DNA from: SAR116 cluster bacterium MED-G04
GTDB lineage: Bacteria > Pseudomonadota > Alphaproteobacteria > Puniceispirillales > UBA1172
Length of the DNA stretch: 33,622 bases
Direction: 5' to 3'
NCBI GenBank assembly: GCA_002457135.1
Contig: NTKX01000015.1
Coordinates: 1 to 33,622 of the forward strand
The notes under the pieces are model-generated. The model had not been told where the DNA came from, made no database searches, and was given only the letters and a program-made list of their open reading frames with translations. Shown piece after piece: positions 1 through 7,943 of the stretch (within the stretch, counting starts at the first letter, position 1; each line of letters starts with the position of its first letter). The translations under genes were made by a program, and so were the position numbers.

Positions 1-759
1 CGTGACCCGTTCGGTATGGCCATCCACCGCCATTGCCGTTCCCGTGATATTACGGGCCTCGGGGGAGGCGAGGAAGATCGCCATATTGGCAATGTCCTCC
101 TGGGTAACAAACCGGCGCAGGGAAACCAGATCACCATAGCCCTTACGCAAGGCATCCTCGGTGATACCGCGGGCTTTGGCCTCATTGGCGATGACACGGT
201 CCATGCGGTCACCCTCAACCGAACCCGGGCAGATCGCATTGACGCGGATATCAAAGGGGCCCAGTTCCATGGCCAGCGTCTTGGTCAGCCCGATGATGCC
301 CCATTTGGCGGCGGCATAGGGCGACCGGAAGGGATAGCCAAACAGCCCGGCGGTGGATGATGTCAGGGTGATGACCCCGCTGCCCTGCGGTTTCATCCAG
401 GCGGCGGCCATGCTGCTGGTGAGGAACGCACCATCGAGGTTGACGGCGATGCAGCGTTGCCAGTCGGTGAGCTGAACATCCTCAATCGCTGCGGTTGGCC
501 CGGCGATACCGGCGTTGGCCATGACAACATCCAGCCTGTCCCATTGTTCCTTGAGGGCGGCAAAGACAGATTGCATCGCCCCTTCCGATGAGGCATCAGC
601 CTCCAGCGCCAATAGTTCAGGATGCAACGCGGCGAGGGCTGCGATGGCGGCGGGGTCACTGTCCGTGACAGCGACATGATCACCTTTCGCCATAAAGGCC
701 TCTGCCATGGCAAGGCCGATGCCGGAGCCGCCAGCGGTGATGAGAACATTGCGTGGCAT
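1..759 (-). CDS. SDR-family NAD(P)-dependent oxidoreductase, 3' end cut by window
   Basis: Reading the minus strand from the ATG at 757-759 gives 253 codons with no stop before the window edge, so the C-terminus is missing. The product is a classical short-chain dehydrogenase/reductase with a Rossmann fold. Visible signatures are the N-terminal nucleotide loop (residues 8-15, TAGGSGIG, with Ala where the family usually has the first Gly), NAG at 82-84, the catalytic Ser region at 134-135, and Tyr148-x3-Lys152 of the YxxxK motif. The C-terminal part carries the family's INxICPG-like stretch (NAICPGSV). It starts 27 nt after the stop of the quinone-reductase-like gene, so the two are probably co-transcribed. 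The substrate cannot be told from sequence. Confidence 0.9.
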   Translation of the reverse strand, partial: MPRNVLITAGGSGIGLAMAEAFMAKGDHVAVTDSDPAAIAALAALHPELLALEADASSEGAMQSVFAALKEQWDRLDVVMANAGIAGPTAAIEDVQLTDWQRCIAVNLDGAFLTSSMAAAWMKPQGSGVITLTSSTAGLFGYPFRSPYAAAKWGIIGLTKTLAMELGPFDIRVNAICPGSVEGDRMDRVIANEAKARGITEDALRKGYGDLVSLRRFVTQEDIANMAIFLASPEARNITGTAMAVDGHTERVT

Positions 760-786
760 AGCGCCCCCCATTTTTGTTCGGATTGA

Positions 787-1776
787 TCAGGAGCAGTCGA
801 GGATGACGGACCCGCTCTTGTTGGAAGCCTCAACGCTTTCATGGGCGGCGGCGCATTCCGACAGCGGCAGGGTCTGGGCAATATTTTCGGTGATACCGCC
901 ATCTTCAAGCATGCGCGTCAGCATCGCAACGGCGTTGGCGCGATCCCCGGCATCCAGGATATAGACCATCATCATGGTCAGGCTGATATTCTTGAACATG
1001 AAGCCATAGAACGGCAGGGTCGGTGTTTTATCAAGCGCAGAGCCGTAGGTCGCAACACTGCCGCATGGCTTGATCACCTCAGCCAGCATTTCGGCGTTGA
1101 CACCAAATTCGGCCTCAATAGCGTGATCAATGCCGCCTGAAGCCTCCATGATCTCAGCCTTGAGGTCGGGGGTCTTGTAATCCAGCACGATATCGGCCCC
1201 GGCCTTGGCAGCGGTTTCCCGCGACAGCGGGGTTGAGGCGGTGGTGATGATTGTGCTGGCCCCCGCATAACGGGCCATCTCAATACAATAGCGGCCAACC
1301 ACGCCGCCGCCGCCACTGACCAGCACTGTCTTGCCGTTCAGATCACCGCCCTTGATGACAGCATGAACCGCGGTCATGGCCGGAATGCCGAGGCAGGCCC
1401 CATGGGCAAAACTGATCGGGTCGGGCAGGGGGCAGACCTGTGCTTCGGGAAGGGTCACGGCCTCAGCCGCTGTGCCAAAGGCGCGTTTCCAGCCGGCGTT
1501 GTAAACCCAGGCACGCTCACCGACCCTGATGCCGGTTACGCCATCACCCACGGCATCAACAACACCCGCGCCATCACTATGGGGGATGACAGCGGGAAAG
1601 GGCATGGCCATCCCGCCAACGCTGACCCCGGCGCGTATCTTTACATCAGACGGGTTGATGCCCGATGCGTGGAGCCTGACCCGAACCTCCCCCGGACCCG
1701 GGGCAGGGGTTTCGATTTCCGAGATTTCCAGCACGTCCCGGGCGGAACCTTTACTTCGGTAGATTGCGGCAAGCAT
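787..1776 (-). CDS. Zinc-independent MDR-family NADPH:quinone reductase-like oxidoreductase
   Basis: This 329-residue protein has the two-domain layout of medium-chain dehydrogenases: an N-terminal GroES-like domain (about 1-130, with GPGEVRVRL and GINPSDVK) and a Rossmann domain whose dinucleotide loop reads SGGGGVVG around 155. The zinc-binding Cys/His set of alcohol dehydrogenases is absent, which fits the quinone oxidoreductase (QOR) subgroup. Expected activity is NAD(P)H-dependent reduction of quinones or enones in the cytosol. It precedes the SDR gene in a probable two-gene operon and is divergent from the desaturase gene. The exact substrate is unknown. Confidence 0.88.
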   Translation of the reverse strand: MLAAIYRSKGSARDVLEISEIETPAPGPGEVRVRLHASGINPSDVKIRAGVSVGGMAMPFPAVIPHSDGAGVVDAVGDGVTGIRVGERAWVYNAGWKRAFGTAAEAVTLPEAQVCPLPDPISFAHGACLGIPAMTAVHAVIKGGDLNGKTVLVSGGGGVVGRYCIEMARYAGASTIITTASTPLSRETAAKAGADIVLDYKTPDLKAEIMEASGGIDHAIEAEFGVNAEMLAEVIKPCGSVATYGSALDKTPTLPFYGFMFKNISLTMMMVYILDAGDRANAVAMLTRMLEDGGITENIAQTLPLSECAAAHESVEASNKSGSVILDCS

Positions 1777-1944
1777 GTGATTTCTCCGGGTGATTTGTCA
1801 TAGATCAATATTTCCCTGCCTGAACAGGGGAAGATGCATCATAATATTTTTATTGCTTGCATAAAGAGGAAATTATGTGTTGAAATTTTATAGGGGGATT
1901 ACCATCCCCGAACCACCACAATACAGTACCAACAGGGGCATGAG

Positions 1945-2925
1945 ATGGAAGAGACATTCTCAAGACGAAAGATAGTTGAGCCAGCGGAACTGAAGCGACT
2001 GAATGAGCGATCGGATGCCGCAGGATTGATGCAGATGGCCAGCCATATCGGGCTGATCGCCGTGCTATGCTACGCTCATTTCCTGGCCCTTGGTAGCTGG
2101 TGGGTTCTGGCAACGGGGTTCTGCCTGGGCGTTTCCCTCAATTTTCTTTACGCAGCCCAGCATGAGCTGTCGCACTGGACAGTGTTCCGTACCCGCGGGC
2201 TGAACGAATTTTTTGGCCGGGTGATCGGTTTCTTCATGCTGTTCCCGCGTGATTTCGACCTGATCATGCATTACTCCCACCATCGCTTTACCCAGGACTG
2301 GAACAAGGATGGGGAGCTGGTGCGTGATCCCTACACCCTCGGCACTTTCCTGCTCTGGATGAGCGGGCTGACCTATTGGCGCAACCGTATTTTCGGCATT
2401 GTCCGGCGGGCGCGGGGCATCATTATTGAGCCTTACATCCACCAGAACGAAGAAGCCCGGGTCATTGGTGAAAGCCGCTTGCATGTGCTGGGCTATGCTG
2501 TGATTGCCGGAGGATCGATCTGGCTGGAAAGCTGGGCGGCCCTGACGTTCTGGCTGATCCCGATGGTGCTGACCAAGCCTGTGCATCAGATGCAGAACAC
2601 GATCGAGCATCTTGGCCTGAGCCATAACAACGATATTCTCAACAATACCCGCTCAACCCGTACCAACTTTTTCATGCGCTGGCTGTGCTGGCAGATGCCG
2701 TATCACACCGCCCATCACCTGTTCCCGTCCGTGCCGTTCTGGAAGCTCAAGCAGCTGGACCGCAAGATTGCCGATGCCGGCAACACGGTTCACCGCATGG
2801 GATGGATCGAATTTCAGCGTGAGGCGTTTCGCCAGCTGAAGATGAATAACGAGGATTTTTATCCTTATAACGAAGTCTGGATTGTACCAACCGCCAAGGG
2901 CCAGACCGTTAAGCTGGAAGCCTGA
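1945..2925 (+). CDS. Membrane fatty-acid desaturase family protein
   Basis: The 326-residue protein has the three histidine clusters that bind the di-iron centre of membrane desaturases: HELSH at 73-77, HYSHH at 109-113 and HTAHH at 254-258, plus EHLGLSH at 221-227. Hydrophobic segments lie at roughly 33-70, 92-100, 132-142 and 180-212. These enzymes use O2 and a redox donor to insert double bonds or hydroxyls into acyl or related lipid chains at the inner membrane. The ATG at 1945 has an AGGGG sequence just upstream. A TIM-barrel gene follows 7 nt after the stop, suggesting co-transcription. The substrate (acyl lipid, carotenoid or other) is not resolvable here. Confidence 0.88.
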   Translation: MEETFSRRKIVEPAELKRLNERSDAAGLMQMASHIGLIAVLCYAHFLALGSWWVLATGFCLGVSLNFLYAAQHELSHWTVFRTRGLNEFFGRVIGFFMLFPRDFDLIMHYSHHRFTQDWNKDGELVRDPYTLGTFLLWMSGLTYWRNRIFGIVRRARGIIIEPYIHQNEEARVIGESRLHVLGYAVIAGGSIWLESWAALTFWLIPMVLTKPVHQMQNTIEHLGLSHNNDILNNTRSTRTNFFMRWLCWQMPYHTAHHLFPSVPFWKLKQLDRKIADAGNTVHRMGWIEFQREAFRQLKMNNEDFYPYNEVWIVPTAKGQTVKLEA

Positions 2926-2932
2926 TCAGGCG

Positions 2933-3781
2933 ATGGCACGCCAGCTCCGGTTCTATACCTCGTTATGGGCGATGATGCCGCATGATGATAGCGGCACTGT
3001 CCTGCCCTATGAGGATATCTGCCATATGGTTGCTGATGCCGGTTATGACGGCATGGCAATCGATCTGGGGGCCGGTGACGTGGCCCAGGCCCGTGAAGTC
3101 TACCCGATCATGCAGCGTGTCGGCCTGACCCCGTTGATCGTGGCTTTCCCGAAGACGATTGAAAGCCTGCGTGAAACGCTGATCATGTCAAAGGATTTCG
3201 GCGCCCCCTTTGTTGATGTGATCGGGCAGGTGATGCCGATCACCGTTGACGGGATGATCCCGGTGATCCGGCGCTGGATGGACATGGCGGATGAGGTGGG
3301 GATTCCGGTCCAGTTCGAAACCCACCGCAACTGCATCACCAATGATCTGTTTTCGACCCTGGCCCTGCTGGATGCCATCCCTGAAATGCGGCTCTGCGCC
3401 GATCTTTCGCATTTTGTTGTCGACCGCGAATTCAAGCATCCGCTGCAACCGCATGAAATGGCCATGATCAGCCGGATACTGAACCGGTCCGACAGTTTTC
3501 AGGGGCGTGTGGCCAGCCGCCAGCAGGTTCAGTTGCAGCTCGATTTCCCGCAGCATCAGAAATGGGTTGATCTGTTCCGGGGATGGTGGCGTGAAGGACT
3601 GGCAGACTGGCGCAACCGCAACGATGATGGTGATTGCATCTTTCTGTGTGAGCTGGGTCCACCCGAATACGCCATGACCGATGCCAATGGCCGTGAGATG
3701 TCCAACCGCTGGCTCGAGGCCCTGACCATCAGGGAATGGGTTTCCGCAACATGGAATGACCTTGAGCTGGCCGGGGGTTGA
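2933..3781 (+). CDS. Sugar phosphate isomerase/epimerase-like TIM-barrel protein
   Basis: This 282-residue protein resembles the xylose isomerase-like AP_endonuc_2 TIM-barrel superfamily. Likely metal-binding residues lie in the FETHR, CADLSHF and LCELGPP segments. I chose the ATG at 2933 rather than an in-frame one at 2882, which would overlap the upstream desaturase by 44 nt; 2933 falls 7 nt after that gene's stop. The family includes isomerases, epimerases and hydrolases of sugars and related hydroxy acids, so no specific substrate is claimed. Its close coupling to a desaturase is unusual and gives no clear pathway. Confidence 0.82.
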   Translation: MARQLRFYTSLWAMMPHDDSGTVLPYEDICHMVADAGYDGMAIDLGAGDVAQAREVYPIMQRVGLTPLIVAFPKTIESLRETLIMSKDFGAPFVDVIGQVMPITVDGMIPVIRRWMDMADEVGIPVQFETHRNCITNDLFSTLALLDAIPEMRLCADLSHFVVDREFKHPLQPHEMAMISRILNRSDSFQGRVASRQQVQLQLDFPQHQKWVDLFRGWWREGLADWRNRNDDGDCIFLCELGPPEYAMTDANGREMSNRWLEALTIREWVSATWNDLELAGG

Positions 3782-3805
3782 TGGCCGCATGATGGGCGTT
3801 GTTCA

Positions 3806-3822
3806 TTCCGCATCATGCGGAA
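3806..3822. promoter_or_regulatory. Near-perfect palindrome upstream of the ABC transporter operon
   Basis: TTCCGCAT-C-ATGCGGAA has 8-bp arms around a single central base. It lies about 140 nt upstream of the first permease gene and 24 nt after the isomerase stop. It is followed by an A-rich stretch (AAAACAAAAA), not a T-run, so it does not look like a plus-strand intrinsic terminator. A dimeric-regulator operator is a reasonable alternative. The rest of the 3782-3963 gap is AT-rich with no gene that I can see. Confidence 0.35.
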
Positions 3823-3963
3823 AACAAAAACGATAATCAGGGAAATACCCTAAAGTGCCAATTAGAGGGTTTACAGTTTCGCAGACTAGGTTAGGGTTAA
3901 TTTGGTGGTTCTGTAATTCATTGCAATCGGTGAAACCAGAATAACCGAATAAAGGGGGAATTC

Positions 3964-4962
3964 GTGGCCGGTATTGGGCTGATTATTATCAAGAGACTGG
4001 GGCTTGGTCTGCTGACAATGCTCATGGTCTCCATCCTGATTTTTGGTGCTGTTAACCTGCTGCCGGGCGATTTTGCCCAGGCCATTCTGGGACAGGGCGC
4101 AACACCCGAAGCCGTGCAGGCTATCCGCCGTGACCTCGGGCTGGACCAGCCGCTGGTTGAACGCTATTTCACCTGGCTCTTCGGGGTCTTGCAAGGCGAT
4201 TTCGGCAACAGTTTTGCCGAATTGAATTTCAGCTCTTACGGCGGCACCACGGCGAGCGCCAATTTCGGTTCGGTGGCTGACAAGCTGGCCCCGCGTTTCA
4301 ACAACACGATGTTCCTGGCTGGCGTGACGGCGTTATTCGCGGTGCCGGTTTCGATCCTGATCGGGGTGCTGGCGGCGCTGTACCGCAATTCGATCTTTGA
4401 CCGGGTCGCCAATATCACCACCCTGACCTCAATTTCCTCACCTGAGTTTTTCCTCGCCTATATCCTGATCCTGATCCTGGCCGTGCTGAACCCGATCCTG
4501 CCATCGCTGTCCAATATCTATGACGGCATGGATTTCGCTGATCGGCTGGAGCGTTCGATGCTGCCTGCCCTGACCCTGACCCTGGTGGTCACGGCGCATA
4601 TGATGCGGATGACACGGGCGGCGATCATCAACCTGCTGGCGTCACCCTTTATTGAGATGGCGAGGCTGAAGGGCCTCAGCCCGTTTCGGGTGATCCTGTT
4701 TCATGCCCTGCCCAATGCGCTGGCCCCGATCATCAACGTGGTTGCCCTCAACCTGGCCTTCCTGATTACAGGCGTGGTGGTGGTTGAGGTTGTGTTCGTC
4801 TATCCGGGGATTGGCCAGCTGTTTGTTGACAGCGTGAAGATCAGGGATATCCCGGTGGTGCAGGCTTGCTGCCTGCTCTTCGCGGCGGCCTATATCCTGC
4901 TGAACCTGACCGCCGATATCATGGCGATCCTTTCGAACCCGCGCCTGCGGCACCCTAAATAG
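3964..4962 (+). CDS. Peptide/nickel-type ABC transporter permease (DppB/OppB family)
   Basis: This 332-residue integral membrane protein starts at a GTG preceded by an AAGGGGGAA ribosome-binding sequence. It has a first transmembrane segment at about 10-28, a periplasmic stretch, and five further segments in the C-terminal two thirds. The cytoplasmic EAA-type loop that contacts the ATPase is seen around 'ARLKGLSPFRVILFHALPNA'. This matches the BPD_transp_1 domain of DppB/OppB permeases. It forms the pore with the second permease encoded 12 nt downstream. The cargo class (peptides, opines, nickel or other) cannot be fixed from sequence. Confidence 0.93.
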   Translation: MAGIGLIIIKRLGLGLLTMLMVSILIFGAVNLLPGDFAQAILGQGATPEAVQAIRRDLGLDQPLVERYFTWLFGVLQGDFGNSFAELNFSSYGGTTASANFGSVADKLAPRFNNTMFLAGVTALFAVPVSILIGVLAALYRNSIFDRVANITTLTSISSPEFFLAYILILILAVLNPILPSLSNIYDGMDFADRLERSMLPALTLTLVVTAHMMRMTRAAIINLLASPFIEMARLKGLSPFRVILFHALPNALAPIINVVALNLAFLITGVVVVEVVFVYPGIGQLFVDSVKIRDIPVVQACCLLFAAAYILLNLTADIMAILSNPRLRHPK

Positions 4963-4974
4963 GAGAATAGAAGG

Positions 4975-6204
4975 ATGCTGACACAACTGGCAATCTGGGT
5001 TGGGGGAGGCTTTTTGGCCAGCCTTGCGCTGAATAGGGCGCTCCCTGGCCTTGGCACCGGGCGGGTGCAGGACTGGATCAAGAATACCGGCACGGTCGGG
5101 ATGTTCGGGTACTATATTCTGGCCACGGTCTTGGTCCTGCTCGTTGATTATTATGTCGGCTTTCTGATGGGCGCGAATATGCCCGAATGGTTCAAGTCGA
5201 TCTCACTCCTCGGCTCGACACGCCTGCCTTTCCTGGCGTGGCTGTTGCACGGCATCGTGATGTTCGGGGTTGCCGGGTTCATTTTCCGCGCCCTTGGCCG
5301 GAGCGTGGGGACAGAGCTGTCACGGAAGATGTTCCGGCAGATGCCGATCACGGCATCCTTCGGGATTCTCACCATTCTGATCTATGTGATTGTCGCTGTT
5401 TTCGCGGATATCATCGCCCCTTACGGTCAGGCTGAGGTGTTTGACCGGATCAACCTGCTGCCGGGCGGTAACCCTGATCTGGGGGGTGACCCCAGTCACC
5501 CGCTTGGGACAGACCAGATTGGCCGTGATCTGTTATCGAGGCTGATATTTGGCGCCCAGAATACCGTTGGCATCGCGTTTGTGACGACCTGCCTTGCGTT
5601 TTTCATCGGCGCTTCGCTCGGCTTTCTGGCGGCGACGCTGGGGGGCTGGTTTGATCAGTTCCTGTCGCGCATTGTCGATATGCTGATGGCGATCCCGCAG
5701 TTGATCTTTGCGCTCCTGCTGATGACGATTGCCACGGCATGGGCCGGATCTGAACGCTGGCTGATCACGATTTACATGATCCTCATCATCGCGGTGCTGG
5801 ATTCCACCCGTGTCTTTCGTCTGTCCCGTGCGGTCGGCATGAACATCGTGGTGATGGATTTCTTTGAGGCTGCAAAACTGCGTGGCGAAAACCTGAGCTA
5901 TCTTGTCTTCAGGGAAATTCTGCCCAACGCCTATGCCCCGCTGCTGGCTGAATTCGGGCTTCGTTTCTGTTTCGTGTTCCTCACGATTGCGGCGCTTTCC
6001 TTCCTCGGTATTGGTATTCAGCCTCCTCTGGCTGACTGGGGAACCATGGTGAAGGATCTGTCCCAGTTTATCAATTTCGCGGCCTTCAGCCCGCTGACCG
6101 CTGCCCTGCCGTTGCTGGCCGCGGGTGCGATTGCGCTGCTGACGGTTGCGGTCAATTTCGTGGTGGACTGGATGCTGCACCGCTCCTCAGGATTGAAGGA
6201 ATAA
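4975..6204 (+). CDS. ABC transporter permease (DppC/OppC family) with extra N-terminal membrane domain
   Basis: The protein is 409 residues, roughly 110 longer than usual DppC/OppC proteins. The typical DppC part starts near residue 120 (TM segment ~123-145), has the conserved HPLGTDQIGRDLLSRLIFGA segment around 176-195, and ends with the usual EAA loop and permease segments. The extra N-terminal part holds about three hydrophobic stretches (~4-20, 41-63, 82-107) not expected in the family. A good AGGAG ribosome-binding site precedes the ATG at 4975, so the extension looks genuinely translated. It pairs with the upstream permease in one importer. Confidence 0.92.
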   Translation: MLTQLAIWVGGGFLASLALNRALPGLGTGRVQDWIKNTGTVGMFGYYILATVLVLLVDYYVGFLMGANMPEWFKSISLLGSTRLPFLAWLLHGIVMFGVAGFIFRALGRSVGTELSRKMFRQMPITASFGILTILIYVIVAVFADIIAPYGQAEVFDRINLLPGGNPDLGGDPSHPLGTDQIGRDLLSRLIFGAQNTVGIAFVTTCLAFFIGASLGFLAATLGGWFDQFLSRIVDMLMAIPQLIFALLLMTIATAWAGSERWLITIYMILIIAVLDSTRVFRLSRAVGMNIVVMDFFEAAKLRGENLSYLVFREILPNAYAPLLAEFGLRFCFVFLTIAALSFLGIGIQPPLADWGTMVKDLSQFINFAAFSPLTAALPLLAAGAIALLTVAVNFVVDWMLHRSSGLKE

Positions 6205-6208
6205 AGCG

Positions 6209-7870
6209 ATGACCGAAAAAGAGCCACTTGTCCGTATCCGCAATCTCAACATCATCGGCATCACTGATGAAACCGAGGTGCCGATCATCAACGGCGTTGA
6301 CCTCGATCTGCATCGGGGTGAGGTGATCGGCCTGATCGGGGAAAGTGGTGCTGGTAAATCAACCCTTGGCCTTGCCGCCATGGGCTTTACCCGGGATGGC
6401 TGCCATATCCGTGGTGGTGAGGTGACCTTTGACGGGATTGACCTGGTTGATGCCGGGCCTGAAATCCGGCGGGAGCTGCTGGGCAAGCGTATCGCCTATG
6501 TTGCGCAATCCGCCGCCGCCTCGTTCAATCCGGCGCACCGGATCATCCGCCAGCACAGTGAAGCGCCGATGGTCCATAGCGTGATGCCGAGACAGCAATC
6601 CGAAGAAGACGCGATTGATCTCTATAACCGGCTGAGGCTACCCAACCCTGAAGAAATCGGGTTCCGTTACCCGCACCAGGTTTCGGGTGGCCAGTTGCAG
6701 CGGGCCATGACCGCCATGGCCATGTCCTGCCGCCCCGACCTGATCATCTTTGATGAGCCGACAACGGCACTTGATGTCACCACCCAGATTGAGGTTCTGG
6801 CCGCGATCAGGGATATCGTCTCCCAGTTCAACACGGCGGCGATCTACATCACCCATGATCTGGCGGTGGTGGCGCAGATGGCTGACCGGATCAAGGTCCT
6901 GTTCCGGGGTGATGAAGTCGAGGAAGCCGCCACCGGCACAATGATGAAATCACCCAAGGAAGAGTACACAAAATCACTCTGGGCAGTGCGCAGTTTCCAG
7001 CGCAAGCAGAAGCCCCTCGCCAAGAAAGGCGAAGTGCCGGTGATCTCGCTCCAGTCCGTCACGGCGGCCTATGCCACAACGCCGGTTCTGCGGGAGGTGT
7101 CGTTTGATATCCACCGGGGCCGCACGGTTGCTGTTGTGGGCGAATCAGGTTCAGGCAAATCGACGGCGGCGCGCTGCATCACCGGGTTGCTGCCCCCGCT
7201 TTCAGGGCAGGTGCTGAACAACGGCAATCCCCTGCCGGCGAGTTTCAGGCAACGCAACCGGGAACAGTTGCGGCAGATCCAGATGATTTATCAGATGGCG
7301 GATACAGCGCTCAATCCGAGGATGAAAATCAGTGAGATCATCGGCCGCCCGGTTGAGTTTTATCTCGGCCTCACCGGCAATGAGAAAAAGAAACGTGTGT
7401 TCCAGCTGCTGGAACAGATCGAGCTTGATCCGGCCCAGTACTATAACCGCTTGCCGACCGAGCTTTCCGGCGGCCAGAAACAGCGTATCGGGATTGCCCG
7501 CGCGCTGGCCGCTGAACCTGAGTTTATCATCTGTGATGAAGTCACCTCCGCGCTGGACCAGCTGGTTGCGGAAGGGATACTGAAACTGCTGGCCAAGCTG
7601 CAGGACCAGATGGACCTGGCCTATATGTTTATCACCCACGACCTTTCCACTGTCCGGGCCATCGCTGATGAAGTGGTGGTGATGAAGGACGGGGAGGTTG
7701 TTGAAAGCGGGGCCAAGAACAAGATGTTCAAGCCGCCTCATCATCCTTACACCGATCTGTTGCTCAGTTCTGTGCCTGAAATGGATGAAAACTGGCTGGA
7801 TGAATTACTTGATCAGCGCGGAGTCGAAAATATCGGCGATGCGGCGGTCAGTAAGATGGCAGGGAATTGA
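6209..7870 (+). CDS. Fused double ATP-binding protein of the peptide-type ABC importer (DppD-DppF fusion)
   Basis: The 553-residue protein has two complete ABC ATPase domains. Domain 1 (about 10-250) shows Walker A GESGAGKS at 44-51, signature VSGGQ at 158-162, Walker B DEPTTALD at 182-189 and switch His216. Domain 2 (about 278-540) shows Walker A GESGSGKS at 311-318, LSGGQ at 419-423, DEVTSALD at 443-450 and a THDLS switch. Both sites look competent. It hydrolyses ATP to drive the two permeases. It starts 4 nt after the second permease gene. Fused DppD/F ATPases are well known. Confidence 0.94.
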   Translation: MTEKEPLVRIRNLNIIGITDETEVPIINGVDLDLHRGEVIGLIGESGAGKSTLGLAAMGFTRDGCHIRGGEVTFDGIDLVDAGPEIRRELLGKRIAYVAQSAAASFNPAHRIIRQHSEAPMVHSVMPRQQSEEDAIDLYNRLRLPNPEEIGFRYPHQVSGGQLQRAMTAMAMSCRPDLIIFDEPTTALDVTTQIEVLAAIRDIVSQFNTAAIYITHDLAVVAQMADRIKVLFRGDEVEEAATGTMMKSPKEEYTKSLWAVRSFQRKQKPLAKKGEVPVISLQSVTAAYATTPVLREVSFDIHRGRTVAVVGESGSGKSTAARCITGLLPPLSGQVLNNGNPLPASFRQRNREQLRQIQMIYQMADTALNPRMKISEIIGRPVEFYLGLTGNEKKKRVFQLLEQIELDPAQYYNRLPTELSGGQKQRIGIARALAAEPEFIICDEVTSALDQLVAEGILKLLAKLQDQMDLAYMFITHDLSTVRAIADEVVVMKDGEVVESGAKNKMFKPPHHPYTDLLLSSVPEMDENWLDELLDQRGVENIGDAAVSKMAGN

Positions 7871-7895
7871 CGTACTGTCATAATCATTTCATACT
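7867..7895 (+). promoter_or_regulatory. Predicted sigma-70 promoter for the binding-protein gene
   Basis: TTGACG (7867-7872) and CATACT (7890-7895) are separated by exactly 17 nt. The -35 box overlaps the stop codon of the ATPase gene (7868-7870), and the binding-protein start lies 48 nt downstream of the -10 box. This suggests a separate transcript for the binding protein, which importers usually need in excess over the membrane subunits. It is a pattern match only. Confidence 0.5.
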
Positions 7896-7943
7896 CGTCA
7901 ACAATGATTAATTAACAGCACTGCTGAAATCACGGAGGAAATC

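Noticed and set aside
2065-2625. A 186-codon antisense frame within the desaturase gene
   Set aside because: The plus-strand protein has all three His boxes; the antisense product has no family features.
3847-3897. CCCTAA/TTAGGGT inverted repeats before the ABC importer as a riboswitch or telomere-like element
   Set aside because: The arms are only 7 bp with a 37-nt loop, and nothing else supports a switch.
5533-6180. A 215-codon antisense frame within the permease gene
   Set aside because: It is a shadow of a clear transporter gene, with low-complexity Arg/Gln/His-rich composition and no recognisable motif.
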